Positions 10,565-18,254 of a stretch of DNA of 26,774 nucleotides are shown here, piece after piece. Numbering within the stretch: the stretch's first letter is position 1; each line of letters begins with the position of its first letter. This stretch comes from Hydnum rufescens UP504. Its lineage: Eukaryota > Basidiomycota > Agaricomycetes > Cantharellales > Hydnaceae. Position numbers and translations under genes: made by a program. A model generated the notes under the pieces. That model ran no database searches. It was not told the origin of the DNA and was given only the letters and a program-made list of their open reading frames with translations. Location: the NCBI GenBank assembly GCA_014904985.1, contig MU129115.1:1-26774 (forward strand), given 5' to 3'.

Positions 10565-11765
10565 TGTTGGAGGGATAAATCCCTACACCATAGAAACCCA
10601 TCTGAGGCCAATTTTACAAACAAACAAATGAATTGATCATCCATCTGATCCTTAATTTCACACCCTTCATTCATTGGAGAAACAGTTCAAATTCTACACA
10701 TCCAAAACCCACCATTCCACATTGTTCCTTTGCCTTAAGGTGAAGAATTGTGATTATGTAATGACGCGGACTGTGCCTGGCCTTCATTCTGGACCTGCAG
10801 ACCCATCACATGACCAGAAAGGGATTATGTCACTCTCAAGGAGTATTTTCAAATTTCTCCATCAGTTTTGATCAGTTCGACTCAAAACAACTGTGCCCAG
10901 AAAGATATGAATCGTACCTATCGAACGGTACTAAACACGAAATGAGCGGATCAAAAATGCGGTCCCTGTACAATTATTTTCCATGATTCATACTCTGAAG
11001 ACGTATTTCTTGATTTTTGAAGCCAATTCTTATCGGATTCGTTGCGAGTACCACTCCCTGAAAGCTGTTAAAGATGTGCATCAAACGGTACCAAGGGCAA
11101 AACGATCTGATAAGAACTCCATTTTTCACAAGACAACCCTTCCTCATGACTCCCCCCTTGCTCCACCAACACAAATGACAAATTGGTTCTGGCCTCTTAA
11201 TTCTGATGCAAAGGGCACTCAGGGCAACCTATTCCACCTTTCCTTAAGGGAATCTATCCAGTTTCAAGGGAGGAATGCCTTGTAAAGTGTTTTTTGTCTC
11301 TTTTTCACTTGATTCTTGAATATCTCCACCAGTTTTGAAGCTTTTAGCTTCATTTCTTTTGCATTATGCTTCCTTATCTCTGCTTTTCTTCCAGAATTTT
11401 GAATTGTAGTCTGGAATGTATATAAAGGGGAGGGGGCATGTAAATATTTGGTTTTTCCCCTATCACAGTCTGAGGCACTGAAGTATTGCCGCTGTCTGGA
11501 GGAGATTCCCACTTGTCAAGACTGTGTACAGCCGCATTTAGACTGAATAGTCAAGAGGACAACTTCAGGGTGTGGCCTTGACATCTTATTTTGTGACACT
11601 GATCTACTCCCTTGAGCAATCACTGTTCATTGGGATTTCTATTACCCTAAAAGACCTTCATTTTCCCAGACCTGAATATTCAAATTGTCCCGTGGCTCCC
11701 TTCATTTGTCCTCTCATCAACAACATGGACAGTAGTTGGATTGGTTTTTAACCATCCTGCTTACA
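10565..11765 (+). mobile_element. Solo LTR, copy A (1201 bp)
   Basis: The sequence starts TGTTGGAGGGATAAATCCCT and ends CATCCTGCTTACA, so it has TG...CA termini. It is flanked by CTGC at 10561-10564 and again at 11766-11769, a 4-bp target duplication. A TATATAAAG box lies at 11419-11427, about three quarters along. No internal domain or ORF is present. Two other near-complete copies and one inverted copy occur in the window, and one further copy has its own 4-bp duplication. Together these support a solo LTR. Superfamily (Gypsy or Copia) cannot be told without an internal region. Confidence 0.85.
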
Positions 11766-11904
11766 CTGCCACAGCAGGTGTGTGGTTGTGTTGCCACCTC
11801 TCCTGCCTTCATTTGGTCATTTCATTTGCCCCGGTTTCATTTTCCATGGCCTCGTTTGCCTGGGGCCACTCATTGGGCAGCCTGTCATTTGTTTTAGTTT
11901 TGAT
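11766..11904 (-). other. Module exon between introns M1 and M0, split by LTR A
   Basis: On the minus strand this exon follows the acceptor ATTCCAG|ATC at 11905 and encodes LPNEWPQANEAMENETG, then, after one TGA, QERWQHN. If the LTR and one CTGC copy are removed, the frame joins 10560-10542 and reads NHTPAVAGMWFNI just before the GTAAGT donor. The peptide resembles those at the ends of the other module exons. Total ancestral exon length is about 158 nt. Confidence 0.55.
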
Positions 11905-12007
11905 CTGGAATAATAAAGGCTTCATTAGTATAAAAATTCACAGCAGCTCAAAAAGAGTAGCTTGGGCTACTCTTTTGTGCTATTGTATCTACTGAGACAA
12001 AACTTAC
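11905..12007 (-). other. Module intron M1 (103 nt) with internal hairpin
   Basis: On the minus strand the exon ends CATAAG, the donor is GTAAGT (12007), and the acceptor is TTATTCCAG|ATC (11905). A branch-like TACTAATG lies upstream of the acceptor. The internal hairpin (11945-11981) has arms AAAAGAGTAGC and GCTACTCTTTT. Relative to the other copies GAGCAGC/GCTGCTC has changed to GAGTAGC/GCTACTC, a compensatory pair. The exon palindrome upstream is a perfect 16-bp stem (12011-12026 with 12031-12046). Confidence 0.75.
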
Positions 12008-12067
12008 CTTATGACCACACACCCACTGATGTGGGTGTGTGGTCATGGTTGTGTGCTGGGGCTGCCT

Positions 12068-12124
<57 letters not shown>

Positions 12125-12161
12125 CTACTGTTGCTGCTGCTGTTGCTGCTGCTGTTGCTGC

Positions 12162-12196
<35 letters not shown>
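12068..12196. repeat. TGCTGT/TGCTGC microsatellite
   Basis: About 130 bp of alternating TTGCTG and CTGCTG triplets. It yields long Leu, Cys, Ala and Gln ORFs in different frames and strands; none is a credible gene. It is absent from the matching position in the other palindrome arm (about 12940). Confidence 0.95.
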
Positions 12197-12986
12197 TGTT
12201 GTGGTCAGGCACTTGCCTTTCTGTTGCTGGGTGTGTGGCTGCGTACTTGTGAAATTCAATGCCGGCAATTGCCAATACTCAAGAAGCACCCAAGTCCTGA
12301 CACTACAAGTACAATCCAGATTAATAGCAAGCATGTAGACATGGAATATAGAATATATAATAAATATTTGTTTAAAAATGTGAAGAAGAGGATGATAATC
12401 AGCCAGAGCTCAATAAGGGATGATATGCCTCATTGCAAAGTGGATTGGGTTGCTTCCACACATCAGAATTGGCCCAAATTTAAATATAGTGATGGCATAT
12501 ATACACCCTATATGGGTGACTAATTATATTGGACAATTGTGGCATTTTCAATTTTTCACACCTTCAATTCCCTAAATAGGGAATTGAAGGCATGAAAAAT
12601 TGAAAATGCCACAATCGTCTGAGATAATTAATCACCCATGTAGGGTGTATATATGCCATTACTATATTTAAATTTGGGCCAATTCTGATGCATAGAAGTG
12701 GCCCAATCCACTTTTCAATTGGCCATATCATGCCTTATTGAGCTCTGACTCATTATCTTCTTCTTCTTTGCATTTTATTGGACAAATATTTATTACATTC
12801 CATATCTACATGCTTGCTATTGAGGTGTGCTGTGCTTGTAGCACTGGCACTTGGGCGCTTCTTCAGTATCAGCAATTGCTGGCATTAAATTTCACATCTT
12901 CCTTCTCATCTCCAACCATAACAAGTAACAGCCTGAAAAGGCAAGCATGTGACCACACACCCACCCATGTGGGTGTGTGTCATAAG

Positions 12987-13088
12987 GTGAGTTTTTTTCT
13001 TGTAGATACAATGGTGCAAAAAGAGCAGCTTCACTGCTCTTTTTGCACCTCTTTGAATCTTTTACTAACACATCTTGTATTCTTCTAG
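12987..13088 (+). other. Module intron M2 (102 nt) with internal hairpin
   Basis: The exon ends CATAAG, then the donor GTGAGT (12987), branch motif TTTACTAACA (CTAAC 13065-13069) and acceptor TTCTAG (13088) followed by ATT. The internal hairpin GGTGCAAAAAGAGCAG...CTGCTCTTTTTGCACC spans 13013-13049 with a 16-bp perfect stem. The exon palindrome GACCACACACCCAC...GTGGGTGTGTGTC (12951-12981) lies 5 nt before the donor and reads DHTPTHVGVCHK in the frame that ends on AAG. Confidence 0.8.
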
Positions 13089-13484
13089 ATTGAGGCCTGG
13101 GTCTAACACATGATGAAAACCCATGAAAACAGGGCCCAAATGGCAACACCCCAAACAAAGATGCACCAAACAACACAACATATGGCAATGTGCCCACCAC
13201 ACAACATATGGCACAGCACCAACCACACAACACATGGCACCATGCCAACCACATGACATACAGCAACGTGCCAATGATGCAACAAATGGCAATGCATGAC
13301 ACACAGCAATGCTCAACACACAGCAATGTGCAACACACAGCAACATGCCAAATGACACAATACACCACAATGCATCAAACAAGGATGTGACGTATGATAA
13401 TGTGCCAAACGAGGACATGACCACACCATATGAGGGCCCCGGGAACCACACACCTACCATGGTGGGTGTGTGGTCTTATATAAG
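13089..13484 (+). other. Module exon between introns M2 and M3, with ~26-bp degenerate minisatellite
   Basis: A 396-nt C/A-rich exon. From ~13156 to 13382 it is built from degenerate copies of a unit like CAACCACACAACATATGGCA plus a few bases, shortening to ~17-20 bp at the right. One frame near the end is open and reads SNKDVTYDNVPNEDM and then NHTPTMVGVWSYIR up to the donor. The exon palindrome is at 13445-13474. The product is unknown and low in complexity. Confidence 0.5.
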
Positions 13485-13589
13485 GTGAGTCCCTGCCCCT
13501 GTAGCTACAACCATGCAAAAAGAGCAGCAAAAGCTGCTCTTTTTTGCATGGTCTTTAAATTTTAATTCACATATAACATTATATTGTAG
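13485..13589 (+). other. Module intron M3 (105 nt) with internal hairpin
   Basis: The exon ends TATAAG, the donor is GTGAGT (13485), a branch-like ATATAACA lies near 13571, and the acceptor is TATTGTAG (13589) followed by ATC. The internal hairpin at 13510-13552 pairs ACCATGCAAAAAGAGCAGC with GCTGCTCTTTTTTGCATGGT around an AAAA loop, with one bulged T. Confidence 0.75.
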
Positions 13590-13660
13590 ATCAATGCCAA
13601 CAAATGCTGATGCGAAAACCCCAGCAACCCCACCTGTCAATACCCAAATATGGAATGCTG

Positions 13661-13828
13661 TGGTTCAGGTTTAAAACCTGTGGAACCTGAGTTTAAACCT
13701 GAACCTGACCCAGGTCAGGTTCCATTGGGGTCAGGTTTCATTTCATTTTCTTCAGGTCAGGTTCAGGTTTTTCCCTTGCCCTGAATCCAAAAACCAGTCT
13801 GAAACCAGGTTTAAACCTGAACCTGAAG
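13661..13828. repeat. GGTTCAGGTTTAAACCTGAACC-type palindromic repeat cluster
   Basis: Repeated blocks GGTTCAGG, GTTTAAAC and CCTGAACC in both orientations form overlapping palindromes (for example CAGGTTTAAACCTGAACCTG at 13806-13825). A second cluster of the same kind is at 16473-16624. Both sit next to module exons. There is no coding potential. Confidence 0.8.
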
Positions 13829-14103
13829 CGCGCCTCGGTTCCAGTGGAGATGTGGCCTCCTGGTTCTGCATGAACTTGCTTCCGCTGGCTTTCTCAAACA
13901 AACAATCCCTTGGTTTTTTTGGTGGTTCCCTCCTCCCCTCTCCCCTCCTACTTATAAAAGTTCCTCCCTACTTCTTGTTTACTTATGTCCTGTGTAAGTG
14001 CCTTTCTCTATTTGTGTGGTATTCTTCTATTCTTTTATATTACTTCCATGTCTGCATTCACTATATTTTCTCTATTGTGCTGGTCTATTTTGTTCAATTA
14101 TTT
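13829..14103 (+). promoter_or_regulatory. CT-rich, TATA-containing promoter-like stretch with no gene after it
   Basis: A pyrimidine-rich run (TCCTCCCCTCTCCCCTCCTA) is followed by TTATAAAAG at 13952-13960 and further CT-rich sequence up to the edge of the large palindrome at 14104. This looks like a fungal core promoter on the plus strand, but the palindrome follows instead of a coding region. An 88-aa ORF across it (13852-14118) is hydrophobic and probably fortuitous. Confidence 0.3.
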
Positions 14104-14161
14104 GGGGACCTATATTAGGTACCATTTTCAGGCCAGAAATATGGTACCTATATAGGTCCCC
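14104..14161. repeat. Terminal hairpin, left end of the large palindrome
   Basis: GGGGACCTATATTAGGTACC is followed by ATTTTCAGGCCAG and then the inverse ATGGTACCTATATAGGTCCCC-type sequence, giving a near-perfect stem. The right-end counterpart is at 18200-18254. Both contain GGTACC in each half. Confidence 0.85.
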
Positions 14162-14342
14162 ACACAGTATGGCTGATAATATTCCATTAATTACATCTTT
14201 CCAATTCTTTCAGCCAATTCCATGGCTGTGCTAGATTATTTATTATTTATTTATTATTATTACTACTATAATTATATACATATTATCCCCCCCTGGGGTC
14301 TGCCACCACAGGGGGGCATGGTTCCTGCAGGTCATGCACCGC

Positions 14343-15552
14343 TGTTGGAGGGATAAATCCCTACACCATAGAAACACCATCCGAGGCAATTTTACAACCA
14401 AACAAATGGACTGAACATCCATCCAATTCTTAATTTTCACACCCTTCATTCATTGGAGAAACAGTCCAAATTCTATATGTCCGAAACCTGCCATTCCACA
14501 TCGTTCCTTTGCCTTAAGGGTGAAGAATGTGTGATTATGTAATGATGCGGACTGTGCCTGGCCTTCGTTCTGGACCCGCAGACCCGTCACATGATCCAGA
14601 TAGGGATTATGTCACTCTCAAGGGAGTATTTTTCGAATTTCCTCCATCAGTTTTGATCGGATCGACTCGAAACGACGCGCCCAGAAAGAATACGAATCGT
14701 ACCTATTGAACGGTACCAAACACGAACGAACGGATCAAAAAGCATCGTAACAATATCTTTCCATGATTCATACTCTGAAGGAGTTTCTGGATTTCTGAAG
14801 CCAATTCTTATTGGATTCATTCGCGAGTACAACACCCTGAGAGCTGTTAAAAATGCGCATCGAACGGTACCAAGGGAAAAATGAACAGACAGAACTCCAT
14901 TTTTCACAAGACAACCCCTTCCTTGTGACTCCCCCCTTGCTCCACCAACACAAATGACAAATTGGTTCTGGCCCTCTTAATTCTGATGCAAAGGGCACTC
15001 AGAGCGACCTATTCCACCTTTCCTTAAGGGAATCTATCCAGTTTCAAGGGAGGAATGCCTTGTAAAGGTTTTTTTTTGTCTCTTTTTCACTTGATTCTTG
15101 AATATCTCCACCAGTTTTGAAGCTTTTAGCTTCATTTCTTTTTCATTATGCTTCCCTTATCTCCGCTTTTCCTCCGGAATTTTGAGTTGTAGTCTGGAAT
15201 GTATATAAAGGGGAGGGGGCATGTAAATATTTGGTTTTTCCCCTATCACAGTCTGAGGCACTGAAGTATTGCCACTGTTTGGAGGAGATTTCCCACTTGT
15301 CAAGACTGTGTACAGCCGCATTTAGACTGAATAGTCAAGAGGACAACTTTCAGGGTGTGGCCTTGACATCTTATTTTGTGACACTGATCTATTCCCTTGA
15401 GCAACCACTGTTCATTGGGATTTTCTATTAACCAGAAAGACCTTCATTTCCCCGGACCTGAATATTCGAATTGTCCTGGTGGCTCCCTTCTTTTGTCCTA
15501 TCCTCAACAATGTGGACAGTAGTTGGATTGGTTGTTAACCATCCTGCTTACA
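14343..15552 (+). mobile_element. LTR copy B (1210 bp) in the left palindrome arm
   Basis: It has the same termini as copy A (TGTTGGAGGGATAAATCCCT...GCTTACA) and is closely similar throughout. TATATAAAG lies at 15202-15210. The 4-bp flanks are CCGC (14339-14342) and CTGC (15553-15556), a probable target duplication with one substitution. No ORF. Confidence 0.85.
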
Positions 15553-15662
15553 CTGCATATACCCACCACCCCAATGTGGGGTTTCATATGCCTCAAGGGA
15601 GTTCCCAAATGGACCCGCCCTTGAGGATATGAACCCCACTTGGGTGTGGTGGGTATATGCAG
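15553..15662. repeat. Central 110-bp hairpin of the large palindrome
   Basis: CTGCATATACCCACCACCCC at the left pairs with the inverse GGGTGTGGTGGGTATATGCAG-type end at the right. An inner stem CTCAAGGG...CCCTTGAG encloses a ~18-nt loop. This is the fold point of the 3-kb palindrome. Confidence 0.85.
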
Positions 15663-16118
15663 TGTAAGCAGGATGGTTAACAACCAATCCAACTACTGTC
15701 CACATTGTTGAGGAAGGACAAAAGAAGGAGCCACCGGACAATTCGAATATTCAGGTCCGGGGAAATGAAAGGTCTTTCTGTGTAATAAAAATCCCAATGA
15801 ACAGTGGTTGCTCACAAGGGAAAAGATAAGTGTCACAAAATAAGATTCAAGGCCACACCCTGAAGTTGTCCCTTGAACTAATTCAGTCCTAAATGCGCGC
15901 TGTACACGGTCTTGACAAGTGGGAATCCCTCCCAAACAGTGGCAATACTTCGAGTGCCTCAGACTGTGATGGGGAAAAACCAAATATTTATCATGCCCTC
16001 CCCTTTATATACATTCCAACTACAACTCAAATTCCGGAGGAAAAGCGGGATTAAGGGAAGCATAATGAAAAAGAAATGAAGCTAAAAGCTTCAAAAACTG
16101 GTGGAGATATTCAAGAAT

Positions 16119-16143
16119 NNNNNNNNNNNNNNNNNNNNNNNNN
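16119..16143. other. Assembly gap, 25 N
   Basis: Twenty-five N bases, probably an arbitrary size. The gap lies inside inverted LTR copy C, where an assembler would struggle with the palindrome. Confidence 0.99.
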
Positions 16144-16472
16144 GAAAGGTAGGGTGTAGTTCCATTCCATGTAAATTGACCATTATTCTGCCACCAAATC
16201 TGGCAATTTACACATGTGACTATATTCTGGAGTCAGAAGTCACATGACTGGCCATTAAATGAGGTAATTGGTGCAGGTCACAAGTCACATGACCGAATGT
16301 AGTGACTAAATACCATCTCCAGAAGATGTGTGAGCAATAAATTGAAGTGAAAGGGGGCTAGGAAGGAGATGTGGATCAAAAGCAGGATGTAAAGGGAGTT
16401 GCAGAGCAGAGACTTGAGCAGGAGGGTGTAGATATTCTGTAGTACCCCCTGAAAATGTTGGTTCCCCTCATA

Positions 16473-16624
16473 CCTCAGGTTTCAGGTTTAAACAGGTTTA
16501 AACCTGAACCTGACCTGAATGGAACCAAACCTCAGGTCAGGTTCAGGTTTTGCCCTCATGGGTGATTTTGGAACCTGGTCAGGTTAGGTTTGCCCAAATT
16601 GGGCAAAACCTGACCAAAACCTGA
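16473..16624. repeat. Second GGTTCAGG/AACCTGAACC palindromic cluster
   Basis: Overlapping CAGGTTTAAACAGGTTTAAA, CCTGAACCTGACC, GGTCAGGTTCAGG and the palindrome TTTGCCCAAATTGGGCAAA. It is the same family as 13661-13828 and sits just upstream of module M4. Confidence 0.8.
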
Positions 16625-16740
16625 CTGTGCAAACCATACACCCAAACAAGGGGGGATCCATGCAAACCACCCCACAAATGAGCTGGAGTACATGGCCCCA
16701 GTACCCCACACCTGCCACAGCTGGTGTGGGGTACTACAAG

Positions 16741-16850
16741 GTTAGTTTGTTTTTTCATTTTATTTTTATTCTTGTGCACAAAAAGAGCAGTGTGAGCTGC
16801 TCTTTTTGCACTGCATTGATGTCTAACTAACTTTGTATTGATTTCTTTAG
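16741..16850 (+). other. Module intron M4 (110 nt) with internal hairpin
   Basis: The exon ends TACAAG, the donor is GTTAGT (16741), the branch region GTCTAACTAAC is at 16821-16831, and the acceptor is TTCTTTAG (16850) followed by ATC. The core hairpin CAAAAAGAGCAG (16779-16790) pairs with CTGCTCTTTTTG (16797-16808). The exon palindrome GTACCCCACACC...GGTGTGGGGTAC (16701-16734) reads YPTPATAGVGYYK up to the donor. Confidence 0.8.
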
Positions 16851-17029
16851 ATCCTGGACCAGAACCCAAGCCCAGCCCACCATGAATCCTTGAACATGCC
16901 ACAAACAAAAACCGCAAACAACTGCATGAACAGAGCCATCAACGACATCCCCTTGAGGGACTGGACCCAGGCCCCCAACAAGGGTGGATGAGCACACAAC
17001 CTGCTTGTGGCAGGTGTGTGCCATATAAG
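16851..17029 (+). other. Module exon between introns M4 and M5
   Basis: A 179-nt C/A-rich exon beginning ATCCTGGAC. One frame is open from the first base (ILDQNPSPAHHESLNMPQ, then INDIPLRDWTQAPNKGG), passes a single TGA, and continues AHNLLVAGVCHIR to the donor. Length, composition and the terminal AGV-type peptide match the other module exons. Product unknown. Confidence 0.5.
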
Positions 17030-17130
17030 GTATATTGTTTTTAATAGCTATGACCATGCAAGAAGAACAGCAGTCACTGCTCTTCTTGCATGATTTTTAA
17101 TTTTTAATTACCACTATATTACTATTCTAG
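17030..17130 (+). other. Module intron M5 (101 nt) with internal hairpin
   Basis: The exon ends TATAAG, the donor is GTATAT (17030), and the acceptor is ACTATTCTAG (17130) followed by GTC. No clean CTAAC is seen; ATTAC motifs lie near 17107 and 17118. The hairpin CATGCAAGAAGA (17055-17066) pairs with TCTTCTTGCATG (17081-17092). Relative to the other copies, AAAAAGAG/CTCTTTTT has become AAGAAGA/TCTTCTT, again compensatory. Confidence 0.75.
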
Positions 17131-17262
17131 GTCAAGATGTCCCACCCCAACATGCGAAGATATGCAGCCATGAGCCAAACCCACAAATGCCAGGACACCA
17201 ATGAAACCCCATGCCTGATTATGTGCAACACACAAACAAATGAAGGACAATTATCTCTCTCT
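17131..17262 (+). other. Exon following intron M5, up to the insert boundary
   Basis: C/A-rich exon GTCAAGATGTCCCACCCCAA continuing to a CT-dinucleotide run (TCTCTCTCT) where the LTR resumes. It has the same style as the other module exons, and its 3' end is the insert junction. Confidence 0.4.
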
Positions 17263-18199
17263 CAAGTGAAAAAGAGACAAAAAAAACACTTTACAAGGCA
17301 TTCCTCCCTTGAAACTGGATAGATTCCCTTAAGGAAAGGTGGAATAGGTCGCTCTGAGTGCCCTTTGCATCAGAATTAAGAGGGCCAGAACCAATTTGTC
17401 ATTTGTGTTGGTGGAGCAAGGGGGGAGTCACAAGGAAGGGGTTGTCTTGTGAAAATGGAGTTCCTGTCTGTTCATTTTTCCCTTGGTACCGTTCGATGCG
17501 CATTTTTAACAGCTCTCAGGGTGTGGTACTCGCGAATGAATCCAATAAGAATTGGCTTCAGAAATCCAGAAATACTCCTTCAGAGTATGAATCATGGAAA
17601 GATATTGTTACAGGGATCGCATTTTTGATCCGTTCGTTTCGTGTTTGGTACCGTTCAATAGGTACGATTCGTATCTTTCTGGGCGCGGTCGTTTCGAGTC
17701 GATCCGATCAAAACTGATGGAGAAATTCGAAAAATACTCCTTGAGAGTGACATAATCCCTATCTGGATCATGTGACGGGTCTGCGGGTCCAGAACGAAGG
17801 CCAGGCACAGTCCGCATCATTACATAATCACAATTCTTCACCCTTAAGGCAAAGGAACGATGTGGAATGGCAGGTTTCGGACATATAGAATTTGGACTGT
17901 TTCTCCAATGAATGAAGGGTGTGAAAATTAAGAATTGGATGGATGTTCAGTCCATTTGTTTGGTTGTAAAATTGGCCTCGGATGGTGTTTCTATGGTGTA
18001 GGGATTTATCCCTCCAACAGCGGGTGCATGACCTGCAGGAACCATGCCCCCTGTGGTGGCAGACCCCAGGGGGGGATAATATGTATATAATTATAGTAGT
18101 AATAATAATAATAAATAAATAAATAATCTAGCACAGCCATGGATTGGCTGAAATGAATTGGAATGGCTGTAATTTGGCCATATTTCAGCCATACTGTGT

Positions 18200-18254
18200 G
18201 GGGACCTATTAGGTACCATTTTCTGGCCTGAAAATGGTACCTAATTAGGTCCCC
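18200..18254. repeat. Terminal hairpin, right end of the large palindrome
   Basis: GGGGACCTATTAGGTACCAT begins a near-perfect hairpin ending CTAATTAGGTCCCC. It mirrors 14104-14161. Confidence 0.85.

Larger units (their letters stand above)
11905..13088. repeat. Long palindrome 1 (about 0.5-0.67 kb arms)
   Basis: The centre lies between 12575 and 12576, in a perfect 30-bp palindrome (12561-12590). Moving outward, GGCATTTTCAATTTTT, CATATATACACCCTA, ATTTAAATATAGTGATGGC, TGAGCTC, AAATATTTGT and GCAAGCATGTAGA on the left are matched in inverse on the right with scattered substitutions. The arms end in module introns M1 (minus) and M2 (plus). The left arm is longer because it alone carries a CTG-rich microsatellite. 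This could be two inverted copies of one element, or a foldback element. Confidence 0.8.
16144..17262 (+). mobile_element. Insert in the right palindrome arm carrying two exon-intron modules
   Basis: The insert follows the N gap and ends exactly where LTR copy C resumes (17263). It contains a unique-looking segment (16144-16472), a GGTTCAGG palindromic cluster, and three C/A-rich exons separated by module introns M4 and M5. The left boundary is hidden by the gap, so a target duplication cannot be tested. This could be a real insertion or a misjoined contig. Confidence 0.55.
15663..18019 (-). mobile_element. LTR copy C, inverted, interrupted by gap and insert
   Basis: The inverse of copy B starts TGTAAGCAGGATGG at 15663 and ends CCAACA at 18019. 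It is broken between 16118 (...TTCAAGAAT) and 17263 (CAAGTGAAAAAGAG...). In copy B these two sides are directly adjacent, so no LTR base is missing. The two LTRs differ by only scattered substitutions and 1-bp indels. Confidence 0.85.
14104..18254. mobile_element. Large palindromic (foldback-like) element, ~1.5-kb arms, interrupted
   Basis: The left arm runs 14104-15607. The right arm is 15608-16118 plus 17263-18254. Leaving out the interruption, both arms are ~1.5 kb and align closely end to end. Each outer end is itself a hairpin: 14104-14161 and 18200-18254, both beginning GGGGACCT and ending AGGTCCCC with GGTACCATTTTC inside. The arms then share an A/T run (TTATTATTATTACTACTATA), a C-rich block, one full LTR copy each, and the central 110-bp hairpin. 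No transposase is visible. The flanks (ATTT left, AATT right) give no clear target duplication. The right end abuts the pseudogene at 18255. Confidence 0.75.

Noticed and set aside
10983..11285. ORFs inside the LTR copies (also 14647-14907, 17358-17717, 21955-22326)
   Set aside because: They overlap repeated LTR sequence, differ in length between copies, and have no retroelement protein motifs.
12011..12523. 170-aa poly-leucine ORF and the overlapping poly-Cys, poly-Ala and poly-Gln ORFs
   Set aside because: They are all frame shadows of the TGCTGY microsatellite, with no conserved sequence around it.
13160..13390. CRISPR-like array
   Set aside because: The units are short, degenerate and directly abutting, with no unique spacers, in a eukaryotic context.
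10442..17130. Rho-independent terminators at the GCAAAAAGAGCAGC...GCTGCTCTTTTTGC hairpins
   Set aside because: Stem plus T-run looks like a bacterial terminator, but the T-run is part of the stem, each copy lies inside a GT-AG intron, and the context is fungal.
14104..18254. Complete LTR retrotransposon with two LTRs
   Set aside because: The two LTRs are inverted relative to each other and enclose only a 110-bp hairpin, with no gag-pol.
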